A model generated the notes under the pieces. That model worked only from the letters and a program-made list of their open reading frames with translations. It had not been told where the DNA came from and did not search any database. This document shows positions 49,618 to 57,729 of a stretch of 64,000 nucleotides of DNA, in pieces; position 1 is the first letter of the stretch, and each line of letters starts with the position of its first letter. The DNA lies in assembly GCF_001612985.1 (NCBI RefSeq), contig NZ_BDBM01000029.1, positions 56,279 to 120,278 on the forward strand, read 5' to 3'. The position numbers and the translations under genes are program-made. This DNA is from Nocardia gamkensis NBRC 108242 (lineage in GTDB: Bacteria > Actinomycetota > Actinomycetes > Mycobacteriales > Mycobacteriaceae).

Positions 49618-51430
49618 CGTTTTCGCCGGCTATGTCATCGAGCGGCAACTCGGCCGTGGTGGCATGGGCTCGGTCTATCTGGCGAAACATCCGCGGCTGC
49701 CGCGGATGACAGCGCTGAAACTGCTGAATCGGGAGATGTGCTTCGACAAGGAGGTGCGGGCGCGGTTCGAACGGGAGGCGGATCTGGTCGCCCAGCTCGA
49801 TCACCCGAACATCGTCACGGTCTACGACCGCGGGCTCGACGACGAGCAGCTGTGGATTTCGATGCAGTACGTCGACGGTATCGACGCCGCCTCGGTGGAA
49901 CCGAAGTCGCTGCCACCCGAACGCGCGGTGCAGATCATCAAGGAGACCGCCGACGCGCTTGACTACGCGCACGGCAACGGGGTGCTGCATCGTGACGTGA
50001 AACCCGCCAACATCCTGCTGGCCCGCTCCACCGCCGGCCGCGGTGAGCGGGTGTATCTCACCGACTTCGGCATCGCGCGGCTGCGTGACGACACCGGTCA
50101 TCTCACCCAGACCGGCACCTTCACCGCGACACTCGCCTACGCCTCCCCCGAGCAGCTCACCGGCGCCTCGCTCGACCACCGCTCCGACCAGTACTCGCTG
50201 GCCTGCTCGCTGTTCTGGTTGTTCACCGGCACCGGCCCGTTCTCCGCGACGAACCCCGCCGCGGTCATCCAGGGACATCTGCAAGGAGCGCCGCCCGCGC
50301 TGAGCGGCGTCCGGGCGGGATTGCCTTTCGCGCTGGACGGCGTCCTGGCCAGGGCGATGGCCAAGCGGCCCGACGACCGGTACGGCAGCTGCGCGGAATT
50401 CGCCGCGGCCGCCAAACAGGCGCTGACCGGTTCGAGCGCGCCGTCGATGCCGGTGGTGGGCGGTCCGCGTCCGGTCACCGGGCCGCCGCACCCGACCGCA
50501 GGGCCGCGTCCGACGACCGGGCCGCAGATCCCGACGACCGGCTCGCCGTACCCGGTGGCACAGGGTCACTACGTCAGCGGCCCTGGTCACCAGGTGCACA
50601 CTCCGCAGACCAGCGGACCGAACGCGCTCGCCGCTTCGGCCGTACCAGCGACTCCGCCGCCCGCGCCGGTGGTGAATCCGCGGCCGCAGACCGGCCCCGC
50701 GCCGCAGCCGACGGCCACCAACCCCTACAGCCAGCAGCAATCCGGGTTCTCCGGCTTCGCCGCCCCACCGGCACCCCCGCACGGCGCGCACCTCCACCCG
50801 TCGGCTCCGCCGCCGCAGCAGCCGAAGAAGAACACCGGGCTGATCGTCGGTCTCGCGGTGGGCGTGGTCGTGCTGATCCTGGTGGTGCTCGGCATCATCG
50901 GCGCCGTCGCCGATTCGGGCTCGAACAACGCGGGCACCACGACCACGTCGGCGGTGAAGCCGAACCTCGTCGACGCGACACCGGAGTCGATCAGCGCGGA
51001 ATTCCCGCGGATGGTGCCCGCCTCCCAGACCGAGGATGTCGGATACAACGGCGCGGAGTGCTGGCTGGCCTCACCGAGCTCGCCGCCCTCGCCGTCCAAG
51101 GGCGACCCGGATTTCGGCGACTGGGCCGCGCAGTGGCGCTGCTTCAAGGGCGGCAACAACGATGATCCGTACTACCGCATCTACGTCTACAAGACCCCGG
51201 CCGATGTCCAGGCGGTGCTGAAGACGCTGCCCTCGTCGGCCACCAAGTCCAGCGACACCAACGGCGGGAAGACCTACACCAATTACAAGTACGTCGACGA
51301 GGGCGCCAAGATGGTCACCGCGTTCACCGGCGACCCGGATCGGACCCAGTTCCTGATGTACACCGACGGCTTCGCCCACACCACCATCGATGAAGCGCTG
51401 CGCTGGTGGCGCTCGGCGCCGCTGAACTGA
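49601..51430 (+). CDS. Transmembrane PknB-like serine/threonine kinase, paralogue 2
   Basis: A 609-residue receptor-like kinase. The kinase domain (about 1-270) has GRGGMGSVYLA, LTALKLLN-type lysine, VLHRDVKPANILL, LTDFGIARL and YASPEQL. A long Pro/Gly/Thr linker (about 285-405) is followed by one membrane helix, GLIVGLAVGVVVLILVVLGI (about 412-437), and an extracellular domain of about 170 residues with two cysteines (GAECWLAS and WRCFKGG) likely to form a disulfide. No PASTA repeats are present; the sensor domain resembles those of other small Nocardia kinases. Three bases separate its stop from the kinase 3 start. Confidence 0.94.
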   Translation: MLASGDVFAGYVIERQLGRGGMGSVYLAKHPRLPRMTALKLLNREMCFDKEVRARFEREADLVAQLDHPNIVTVYDRGLDDEQLWISMQYVDGIDAASVEPKSLPPERAVQIIKETADALDYAHGNGVLHRDVKPANILLARSTAGRGERVYLTDFGIARLRDDTGHLTQTGTFTATLAYASPEQLTGASLDHRSDQYSLACSLFWLFTGTGPFSATNPAAVIQGHLQGAPPALSGVRAGLPFALDGVLARAMAKRPDDRYGSCAEFAAAAKQALTGSSAPSMPVVGGPRPVTGPPHPTAGPRPTTGPQIPTTGSPYPVAQGHYVSGPGHQVHTPQTSGPNALAASAVPATPPPAPVVNPRPQTGPAPQPTATNPYSQQQSGFSGFAAPPAPPHGAHLHPSAPPPQQPKKNTGLIVGLAVGVVVLILVVLGIIGAVADSGSNNAGTTTTSAVKPNLVDATPESISAEFPRMVPASQTEDVGYNGAECWLASPSSPPSPSKGDPDFGDWAAQWRCFKGGNNDDPYYRIYVYKTPADVQAVLKTLPSSATKSSDTNGGKTYTNYKYVDEGAKMVTAFTGDPDRTQFLMYTDGFAHTTIDEALRWWRSAPLN

Positions 51431-51433
51431 CCG

Positions 51434-51850
51434 ATGCTGCACACCGGCGAGGTCTTCGCGGGGTACACCATCGAACGCCTGCTCGGCCGGGGCGGGATGG
51501 GATCGGTGTACCTCGCCCGGCATCCGCGGCTGCCCCGGTTGACGGCGATGAAGCTGTTGAACCCGGAGCTGTTCGACGACAAGGAGATCCGCGCCCGCTT
51601 CGAGCGGGAGGCGGACCTCGTCGCGCGGCTCGACCACCCGAACATCGTCACGGTGTTCGACCGGGGCGTCGAGGGCGATCGGCTGTGGATCAGCATGCGC
51701 TATATCGACGGCACCGACGCCGCCGCGCTGGACGCGTGGACGCTGCCGTCGCAGCGGGCGGTGCAGATCATCGCCGAGACGGCTACGGCGCTGGACTTCG
51801 CGCACAGCCGCGGCGTGCGGAGACGCGGCTGGCGTTACTCGAAGACGTAG
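51434..51850 (+). pseudogene. Truncated serine/threonine kinase, paralogue 3
   Basis: The 138-residue frame reproduces the N lobe of the two preceding kinases, MLHTGEVFAGYTIERLLGRG through TATALDFAHSRGV, then changes abruptly to RRRGWRYSKT and stops. The catalytic HRD loop, DFG, APE and the whole C lobe are missing, as are any linker and sensor domain. The break at about 51823 coincides with the end of the antisense GNAT gene, which overlaps the last 16 bases. A deletion joining the kinase to the GNAT 3' end explains this. It cannot be a catalytically active kinase. Confidence 0.85.
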
Positions 51851-52665
51851 TGCGCGAACTCGTGGGTCGGGTGGAAGCCGATCGTCCGGTAGATCCGGTT
51901 GGCCGTGGCGTTGGCGATGTCGGCGAACAGGCAGACGTCCAGGCTCTCGGCGCGCAGCAGCTCGGCGACATGCGCGGTCAGCGCGCTGGCGTAACCGTGC
52001 CCGCGCGCGTCCGGCGGGGTGTAGACCGGCCCGATGCGCGACCAGCCCTGGATCGGAACGTGGTGCGCGGCCAGAGCGACCGGTTTCCCGTAGCGTTCCC
52101 ACAGCCACCACCTGCCTGTGTCCACACGACGCCGAATCGCGGCCTCGTCCAGCCCGGACGCCATTCCGGACTCCTCGTGCATGGCCCTCAGCCAGTCCCC
52201 GCACAGCGCGACATCGGATTCCACGGCGCGGCGCGGCGCTCCGGCCGCGTCCGGAATCCGCAGCGCGCCGAGCCGGTACAGCCGGGTGAGGTAGGACTGG
52301 TGGAAGCCTTTCCCCAGCAGGGCACCCCAGTGCTGAGCGAAAGCGGTGGCGTCGGCGACGACGCCCTCCACACCCGCGCTCTCGGGGACGACGTCGGCCA
52401 GCGCGCGAGCCACCGCGGGAATGCCCTCGGGCGGTAGCTCGCCGAGATACACGTCGCGACCGGCTACGCGCATGGCGGCACCGACCACCGAGGCGTCCTC
52501 GCCACGGACGCAGAGAAATCGCGATACCTCGGCCGGGGCGTCGATGCCCATGACGTGGTTGGCGACGGTCGTGGTGAGCACCGTGTGCCGCAACGGATCG
52601 CGGAGCAGGAACGACCCCGCGACCGAGCGGAACTCGGCGGCGTCGGTGGTGATCTCGATCCTCAT
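51835..52665 (-). CDS. GNAT-family N-acetyltransferase
   Basis: A 276-residue acetyltransferase with a degenerate N-terminal half and a C-terminal GNAT domain. The acetyl-CoA-binding segment is YTPPDARGHGYASALTAHVAE, followed by CLFADIANATANRIYRTIGF and the end HPTHEFAHYVFE, so the protein is complete at its C terminus despite the neighbouring kinase truncation. The substrate is unknown. The ATG at 52665 has TACCGT seven bases upstream, indicating leaderless expression; a long arginine-rich N-terminal extension was rejected. Confidence 0.88.
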   Translation of the reverse strand: MRIEITTDAAEFRSVAGSFLLRDPLRHTVLTTTVANHVMGIDAPAEVSRFLCVRGEDASVVGAAMRVAGRDVYLGELPPEGIPAVARALADVVPESAGVEGVVADATAFAQHWGALLGKGFHQSYLTRLYRLGALRIPDAAGAPRRAVESDVALCGDWLRAMHEESGMASGLDEAAIRRRVDTGRWWLWERYGKPVALAAHHVPIQGWSRIGPVYTPPDARGHGYASALTAHVAELLRAESLDVCLFADIANATANRIYRTIGFHPTHEFAHYVFE

Positions 52666-52672
52666 GGAAATC

Positions 52673-52678
52673 ACGGTA
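52673..52678 (-). promoter_or_regulatory. -10 element of leaderless GNAT promoter
   Basis: TACCGT on the minus strand lies seven bases upstream of the ATG at 52665. Confidence 0.45.
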
Positions 52679-52754
52679 GGCGCCTGAAGTGTTGCGCGCC
52701 TTGCTTTCTCGCGGCCGATCCGAGACCGGCGACCGGGCGACCGGCCGGTTCGCC

Positions 52755-53036
52755 TCAGTCGGCTTCGCCGCCACCCTCGCGCAGTTTGAGCAGAACCAGT
52801 CCCGCGGTGCACGCGAGAATGAGTCCGGCGACCGTGATTTCGACGTGCAGTCCGGCGATGCCGAGCACCGCCCCGACGAGTCCGCCGATGAAGATCAACC
52901 AGGCGAGCGTCCGTGACACAATCGTGGACAGCGTGCGCCCCTGCTGGTTCGACGCGGGATGCTGTGCCGTTGCCGACACCACATCCTCGGCGGCGCGGGA
53001 TGAACCACGCCGCGACGCTGTCGAGTAAGCTCCCAT
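52755..53036 (-). CDS. Small two-helix membrane protein
   Basis: A 93-residue protein with a polar N-terminal half (SRRGSSRAAEDVVSATAQHP) and two adjacent membrane helices, LAWLIFIGGLVGAVLGIAGL and EITVAGLILACTAGLVLL, ending in a short acidic tail. It looks like an accessory or regulatory membrane protein of unknown role. ATG codons at 53039 and 53036 are both possible; 53036 is preferred because GGAG lies six bases before it. Confidence 0.7.
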   Translation of the reverse strand: MGAYSTASRRGSSRAAEDVVSATAQHPASNQQGRTLSTIVSRTLAWLIFIGGLVGAVLGIAGLHVEITVAGLILACTAGLVLLKLREGGGEAD

Positions 53037-53327
53037 CATCAACTCCTCGATGACGCCGGTAAGAGAACCACTATCACGTTCTCACACAACGTGTCTCTCA
53101 TCCTGAAACCGGCGTCTCACGCGTAACTTTGCTCACACACGCTACGACTCCGGGACGCCGGAAGATAGCGACACGTGCCCACGACACGCCGAAGAGACCA
53201 ATTCGATATCTGAATTAGTACCGTTTTATATGCGCCGAGCGGCGTATCCCCAGCGACCTCTCGCCTCGCCTGGCCGACGGGCCTCGATTAAGGTGAGTCC
53301 ACTCGATACACACGAGGAGTGTCACCG
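53037..53327. other. AT-richer divergent spacer
   Basis: The lowest-GC stretch in this neighbourhood. It contains AATTC-GATATCT-GAATT (53200-53216), inverted arms around GATATC, and TTTTATAT nearby, plausible operator and promoter material for the divergent membrane-protein and lipoprotein genes. CCGGCGTC/GACGCCGG arms at about 53109 and 53153 are far apart. No gene seen. Confidence 0.4.
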
Positions 53328-53762
53328 TTGGAAAGCAGCAGGGCCAAGATCGCCGGTCCGGCGATCGCCGCGGGAGCGGTTTCCATCGGACTCGTCCTGA
53401 TCGGCGCCTGTGGCGTCGGTAGACAGGACACCTACGTGCCGCCCCCGCCGCTGAAAGCGGGCGAGTACGCCGAGCCGGTGGTCCACGAAAGCACTACCGG
53501 CGGCTCGACGACCCCGAGGGTCGTCATCCCGCCATCCCCCACCTGGCGGATCGCGCCGGCCGATCAGAAGCACCCGACCCCGTTCGCGGGCTTCGTCAGC
53601 AGCACCACCGCCGAGCCGTCCTCACGTAATCCGCACGAGGACACCTCGCAGGCGGCAGCACCGGCCGACGAACCGAGGACGAGCACCGCGCGGACGCCCA
53701 CGAACGAATCGACCGGCGAGGCGCCCACGCAACTGCGGACCACGCCGGGCGACGACGAGTGA
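53328..53762 (+). CDS. Putative lipoprotein, Pro/Thr-rich
   Basis: A 144-residue exported protein. The N terminus has a short basic stretch, a hydrophobic core (IAAGAVSIGLVLIGAC) and the lipobox LIGAC, so the cysteine would be lipid-modified and the chain anchored outside the plasma membrane. The mature part is low-complexity, rich in Pro, Thr and Ser, with no recognisable domain. The TTG at 53328 is preferred because GAGGAG sits eight bases upstream; the GTG at 53319 overlaps that site. A strong hairpin follows. Confidence 0.72.
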   Translation: MESSRAKIAGPAIAAGAVSIGLVLIGACGVGRQDTYVPPPPLKAGEYAEPVVHESTTGGSTTPRVVIPPSPTWRIAPADQKHPTPFAGFVSSTTAEPSSRNPHEDTSQAAAPADEPRTSTARTPTNESTGEAPTQLRTTPGDDE

Positions 53763-53764
53763 GA

Positions 53765-53794
53765 CGCGGTGGTGCGCAAGCACGCACCACCGCG
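53765..53794. terminator. Hairpin between convergent lipoprotein and acyl-CoA dehydrogenase genes
   Basis: CGCGGTGGTGCG (53765-53776) pairs perfectly with CGCACCACCGCG (53783-53794) around a CAAGCA loop. It begins three bases after the lipoprotein stop and lies just past the dehydrogenase stop on the other strand. Confidence 0.75.
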
Positions 53795-53801
53795 GCACTC
53801 C

Positions 53802-54926
53802 TTACAGTTCCGGCTGCTCGTAGTCGCCGACCCGGGAGCTGAGCACGCGCAGGTGCTCCAGTCCGCTGCCGAGCGTGCGCTCGATCGCGGTCAGCCGGGC
53901 CACGTAGTGGCTCACCGGGTACTCCGCGGTGACGCCGATGCCACCGTGCATCTGGATCGCCTCCTGCCCGATGTGCCGGGCCGCGCGGCCGACCTGTAGC
54001 CGCGCGCGCGACGCGATCACCGGATCGTCGGCCCCGTCGGCCAGCGACGCCGTGGCGTACAGGCTCATGCTGCGCGCCAGCTCCAGCGAGACGTACATGT
54101 CGGCCGCCCGCTGCGTGAGCGTCTGGAACTTCGACAGCGTGACGCCGAACTGCTTGCGCTGCTTGAGGTACTCGGCGGTCAGCCGCAACGCCTCTTCCAT
54201 CGCGCCGACCGACTCCGCGCACAGGCTCGCCTGCGCGTGCGTCAGCACGGACGCGATGGCCTCGGCCGCGTCCGCCCCGCCGAGCCGCTCGGCGGGCGCG
54301 TCGGTCAGCTCGAGCTGTGCCCCGCGCTGGCCGTCCACCGTGCGGTAGGACTTGCGGACCACACCGGTCGCGTCGGGCGCGACCAGGAACAGCCCCACAC
54401 CGCCCTCGGGCAGCGCGGCGCTGACCACCAGCTCGTCGGCGCTGTCGCCGTGCGGGACGGGGTTCTTCACACCGGTCAGCGTGTACGAATCACGCTGCGC
54501 CGCGGCAGTGGTCGCCAGCTCGCTCGACGACCAGCGCACACCGGGCTCGGTGTGGGCGAACGCCAGCAGCTTCGTGCCCGACGCAACCTCGGGCAGGATC
54601 CGCTGACGCTGTTCGGCGCTGCCCACCGCGGCGACCAGCCCGCCGGGCACCAGCACCGCGTCCAGGATCGGTTCGGGGGCGAGCCTGCGGCCCACCTCCT
54701 CGAGCACCACCATCGTCTCCACGGGACCGGCGCCGACGCCACCGTCCTCCTCGGCGAAACTCAGGCCGAGCACGCCCAGTTCGGCGAACTGACGCCACAC
54801 GTCGCGACTCCAGCCGAGTTCGGAGTCGACGACCTTCAGCCGTGACTCCGCGTCGTAGTTGCGGGCGAGCAGGTCACGGACCGTGTCGCGGAGCATGACC
54901 TGTTCATCGGTCAGATCGAAATCCAT
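53802..54926 (-). CDS. Acyl-CoA dehydrogenase, partner subunit
   Basis: A 374-residue acyl-CoA dehydrogenase-fold protein starting MDFDLTDEQVMLRDTVRDLL. Recognisable parts are LGLSFAEEDGGVG, LAFAHTEPG, YLKQRKQFGVTLSKFQTLTQ and QMHGGIGVTAEYPVSHY. The substrate-binding and flavin regions are less conserved than in the upstream paralogue, as in the beta subunits of alpha2beta2 FadE enzymes that oxidise steroid side-chain CoA thioesters in mycolata. It starts nine bases after the first dehydrogenase gene and should be cotranslated. A heteromeric enzyme is inferred from the pairing. Confidence 0.9.
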   Translation of the reverse strand: MDFDLTDEQVMLRDTVRDLLARNYDAESRLKVVDSELGWSRDVWRQFAELGVLGLSFAEEDGGVGAGPVETMVVLEEVGRRLAPEPILDAVLVPGGLVAAVGSAEQRQRILPEVASGTKLLAFAHTEPGVRWSSSELATTAAAQRDSYTLTGVKNPVPHGDSADELVVSAALPEGGVGLFLVAPDATGVVRKSYRTVDGQRGAQLELTDAPAERLGGADAAEAIASVLTHAQASLCAESVGAMEEALRLTAEYLKQRKQFGVTLSKFQTLTQRAADMYVSLELARSMSLYATASLADGADDPVIASRARLQVGRAARHIGQEAIQMHGGIGVTAEYPVSHYVARLTAIERTLGSGLEHLRVLSSRVGDYEQPEL

Positions 54927-54935
54927 GGTGTCGCC

Positions 54936-56108
54936 TCACAATCCGAGGATCGTGGAGGCGATGATGGTGCGCTGCACCTCGCTGGAGCCTCCGTAGATGG
55001 TTGTCTTGCGGTAGTTCAGGTATGCGGGGCCGCTGCGCTGCGCCCACCCGGGCGAGGCGATGTCGTCCGCGCCCACCGGGATGGCATCCGGTCCCGCGAT
55101 GTCGAGCAGCAGCTCGGTGGCGGCCTGCTGGAGTTCCGAACCGCGCAGCTTCAGCACCGACGAGGCCGGATTCGGCTTGCCGTCCGAGGAGTTGGAGACC
55201 ACCCGAAGCTGGGTGAGTTCCAGCGCGAGCAGCTCGTTCTCCAATTCGGCGACCCGCGCCGCGAACACCGGGTCCTCCAGCAGCGTGCCGTTGCCCGACT
55301 TGGTCTTCGCCGCGTACTGCTTCGCCACGCCGATCTTGACCTTGGTGCGGCCGACACCGGTGATGCCGGTGCGCTCGTTGCCGAGCAGGAACTTGGCGTA
55401 GGTCCAGCCCTTGTTCTCCTCGCCGACCAGCTGATCGGCGGGCACCCGGACGTTCTCGAAGAACACTTCGTTCACTTCGTGCCCGCCGTCGATCAGCTTG
55501 ATCGGGCGGATGGTGACACCGGGCGACTTCACGTCGAACAGCAGGAAGGAAATGCCCGCCTGCTTCTTCGCCGCGCTGGGGTCGGTGCGCACCAGGCAGA
55601 AGATCCAGTCCGCGTACTGGGCCAGCGTGGTCCAGATCTTCTGGCCGTTGACGATGTAGGAATCACCGTCGCGGACCGCGGTGGTGCGCAGCGAAGCCAG
55701 GTCGGAGCCCGCGTCCGGCTCGGAGAAGCCTTGGCACCACCAGATGTCCAGCGCCGCGGTGGGCGGCAGGAAACGCTCCTTCAGCTCCTGCGAGCCGAAG
55801 TGGGCGATCACCGGACCGACCATCTGCGCGTTGAACGTCAGCGGCTCCGGCACCGAGGCCAGCTGCATCTCGTCCTGCCAGATATGGCGCTGCATCGGCG
55901 TCCAGTCCTTGCCGCCCCAGGCCACGGGCCAGTTCGGCACCGCGAGGCCGTGGTCGTTGAGGATCTTGTGCGCGGTGACGATGTCGTCGCGGGACAGCTC
56001 ACGGCCGTCCCGGACGCGCTCGCGGATGTCGGCCGGGATCTCGGTCCGATAGAACTTGCGCAGTTCGTCGCGGAAGGCGACGTCGTCGGGGGACAAGGAT
56101 AGTTTCAT
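54936..56108 (-). CDS. Acyl-CoA dehydrogenase, first gene of the pair
   Basis: A 390-residue FAD enzyme that introduces the alpha-beta double bond into an acyl-CoA. Conserved segments are WCQGFSEPDAGSDLASL (flavin and substrate binding), IVNGQKIWTTLAQYADW, NVRVPADQLVGEENKGW and the C-terminal IYGGSSEVQRTIIAS. The substrate is unknown; sterol side chains or branched acids are plausible in this genus. The ATG at 56108 follows GGGAG at about seven bases; the ATG two codons earlier is too close to that site. CCGAG/CTCGG arms upstream (about 56135-56156) may be a regulator site. Confidence 0.93.
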   Translation of the reverse strand: MKLSLSPDDVAFRDELRKFYRTEIPADIRERVRDGRELSRDDIVTAHKILNDHGLAVPNWPVAWGGKDWTPMQRHIWQDEMQLASVPEPLTFNAQMVGPVIAHFGSQELKERFLPPTAALDIWWCQGFSEPDAGSDLASLRTTAVRDGDSYIVNGQKIWTTLAQYADWIFCLVRTDPSAAKKQAGISFLLFDVKSPGVTIRPIKLIDGGHEVNEVFFENVRVPADQLVGEENKGWTYAKFLLGNERTGITGVGRTKVKIGVAKQYAAKTKSGNGTLLEDPVFAARVAELENELLALELTQLRVVSNSSDGKPNPASSVLKLRGSELQQAATELLLDIAGPDAIPVGADDIASPGWAQRSGPAYLNYRKTTIYGGSSEVQRTIIASTILGL

Positions 56109-56312
56109 ACGCATCTCCCTGCGTGTCTCGTACGTCCGAGTCAAACCTACCCCTCGGTAATCCTCCGTTGTCGAGTGGATCACAGGAGCGGGCCGCCGGG
56201 GCCGGTCACCAGGCCGGATTCCCCGCCGCTCCCCGGGACGGCGATAGCGGCGAGCTGGTACGTTGCTGCACGTGGGTCGGGGTCCCACAGGCTTCGGTAT
56301 CGAGGAGAACGA

Positions 56313-57002
56313 GTGAACGGCAGGACCATCGCACGCGCCGCGGCGGCCGCGGCATCCCTCGGCATCGGCGCGGTGCTGACGTTCTCCGCGCCGGCCGGCG
56401 CGGAGCAGAACCAGGCGCCGGTCGACTCCGGCCTGGCCCATCTGACCGAGATCGCGGGCGCCGACCCGTCCGCCCAGGAGGGCATCGCCGCGCTCACGCG
56501 ATACGCCGGTTTGATCGACGCCGCGCACCTGCGTGAGGTCTCCAGCGTGTTCACGCCGTTCTCCTACGCCGCACCCACCTTCGGCTGCGGCAGCAACGGG
56601 CCGATCACCACGATCATCGCGGCCGCGACCACCGAGGGGACGGGAAACGGCCGGGACCTGAATGTCGCTCCCGGCGAACTGCGGTTCAGCGCGACACCGT
56701 CGCACTCCGGCGCCCCCCTGGCTTCCGGGCTCGTCGTCGCCTGGGTGAACGTGAACACCGGCGCCAGCGGCCTCGACCCGCTCGACGACGTGACCGAGTA
56801 CCACCTGCCGACGCTGTCCAAGACGGTCGAGAGCGGACCGGGGACCGTACTCGCCTCGATGTGGGGCATCATCGACTACCCGTTCGCCCACTGCGTGATG
56901 ACACCCACCGTCGGCCTGTTCACCGTCCCCGACTTCCCGGCTCCGCCGCCCGCGGCACCCCAGCCGGCACCGGCGGCCCCGCAGCCCGCGCCCGCTCCCT
57001 AG
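56313..57002 (+). CDS. Secreted protein of unknown function
   Basis: A 229-residue exported protein. The signal peptide has two arginines, an alanine-rich core (IARAAAAAASLGIGAVLTF) and the cleavage motif APAGA before EQNQ. The mature domain contains GCGSNGPITTIIAAAT, PGELRFSATPSHSG, VVAWVNVNTGASG and a second cysteine in FAHCVMTP, suggesting one disulfide. The C-terminal 20 residues are Pro/Ala-rich. Similar secreted hypothetical proteins are common in Nocardia and Mycobacterium, but I cannot name a function. The GTG at 56313 follows CGAGGAGAAC. Confidence 0.8.
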   Translation: MNGRTIARAAAAAASLGIGAVLTFSAPAGAEQNQAPVDSGLAHLTEIAGADPSAQEGIAALTRYAGLIDAAHLREVSSVFTPFSYAAPTFGCGSNGPITTIIAAATTEGTGNGRDLNVAPGELRFSATPSHSGAPLASGLVVAWVNVNTGASGLDPLDDVTEYHLPTLSKTVESGPGTVLASMWGIIDYPFAHCVMTPTVGLFTVPDFPAPPPAAPQPAPAAPQPAPAP

Positions 57003-57007
57003 CCGGG

Positions 57008-57028
57008 ACCGGCGCGGCGAACGCCGGT
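57008..57028. terminator. Short hairpin after the secreted-protein gene
   Basis: ACCGGCG (57008-57014) pairs with CGCCGGT (57022-57028) followed by TTT, five bases past the stop. Plausible terminator between convergent genes. Confidence 0.5.
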
Positions 57029-57104
57029 TTCGGCGAGACGCCCGCCGCACCGCGACGGGATGCCCGGAAATCGCTGACGCGTGAAGCGCGCGTGATGGTT
57101 TTCG

Positions 57105-57545
57105 TCAACTGCTCGAGTCGATTTCATGCTCCGGTGCCGACTCATGGAGCGGGGACATGAATTCGAGCCGGTTGCCCACACAGTCGAATGCGTAGAACCG
57201 ACGAAATCCGGGGAATTCTTCGTCCCACGAGAGTTCGACGTCCGCTTCGGTCAATCTCTGGGCCAACTCGTCGAGACGTCCCACGAGAATGCCCGGATGA
57301 GCCTTGCGCGCAGGACGGAAATCCTGTTCGACGCCGAGGTGGATCTCGAGTCCGTCGCCACGAACCCACAAGCCGCCGCGAGCCGCGAGCACAGGAGGTT
57401 TCCGCACCTCCCGCAAGCCGAGTACCTCGACGTAGAACCGCCTGCATTCCGGCTCACTACCTGGCGGTATCGCCAGTTGGACGTGGTGTAGACCGAGGTG
57501 GAAGTCCGTCGACGTCGCCACGGAGTCATACGGGAGAACTGACAT
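57105..57545 (-). CDS. Glyoxalase/VOC-superfamily protein
   Basis: A 146-residue single VOC domain: LHHVQLAIPPGSEPECRRFY with the first metal histidine, VEVLGLREV, GLEIHLGVE with a second histidine/glutamate, and CVGNRLEFMSP with the final glutamate. Members include glyoxalases, dioxygenases and antibiotic-binding proteins; the specific role is open. The ATG at 57545 follows AAAGG at eight bases; upstream in-frame codons are unconserved. Codon use here is slightly more AT-rich than its neighbours. Confidence 0.88.
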   Translation of the reverse strand: MSVLPYDSVATSTDFHLGLHHVQLAIPPGSEPECRRFYVEVLGLREVRKPPVLAARGGLWVRGDGLEIHLGVEQDFRPARKAHPGILVGRLDELAQRLTEADVELSWDEEFPGFRRFYAFDCVGNRLEFMSPLHESAPEHEIDSSS

Positions 57546-57729
57546 GCGTCCAGCCTTTCGTGTCACAGTCCTGCTTGCCCGAGTAACCGGATCCACGTGT
57601 CGCGCGCACCCGAGCAACTCGCGAGCGTCGAGTTCCTTCGATTACCCAAGCATCAGTCCGCGGCAGGCGACAGCGGGGCACGAGAGTACGGACCGAGTGA
57701 GACCGTGCCGGACCCGTCGGCGGCGACAC

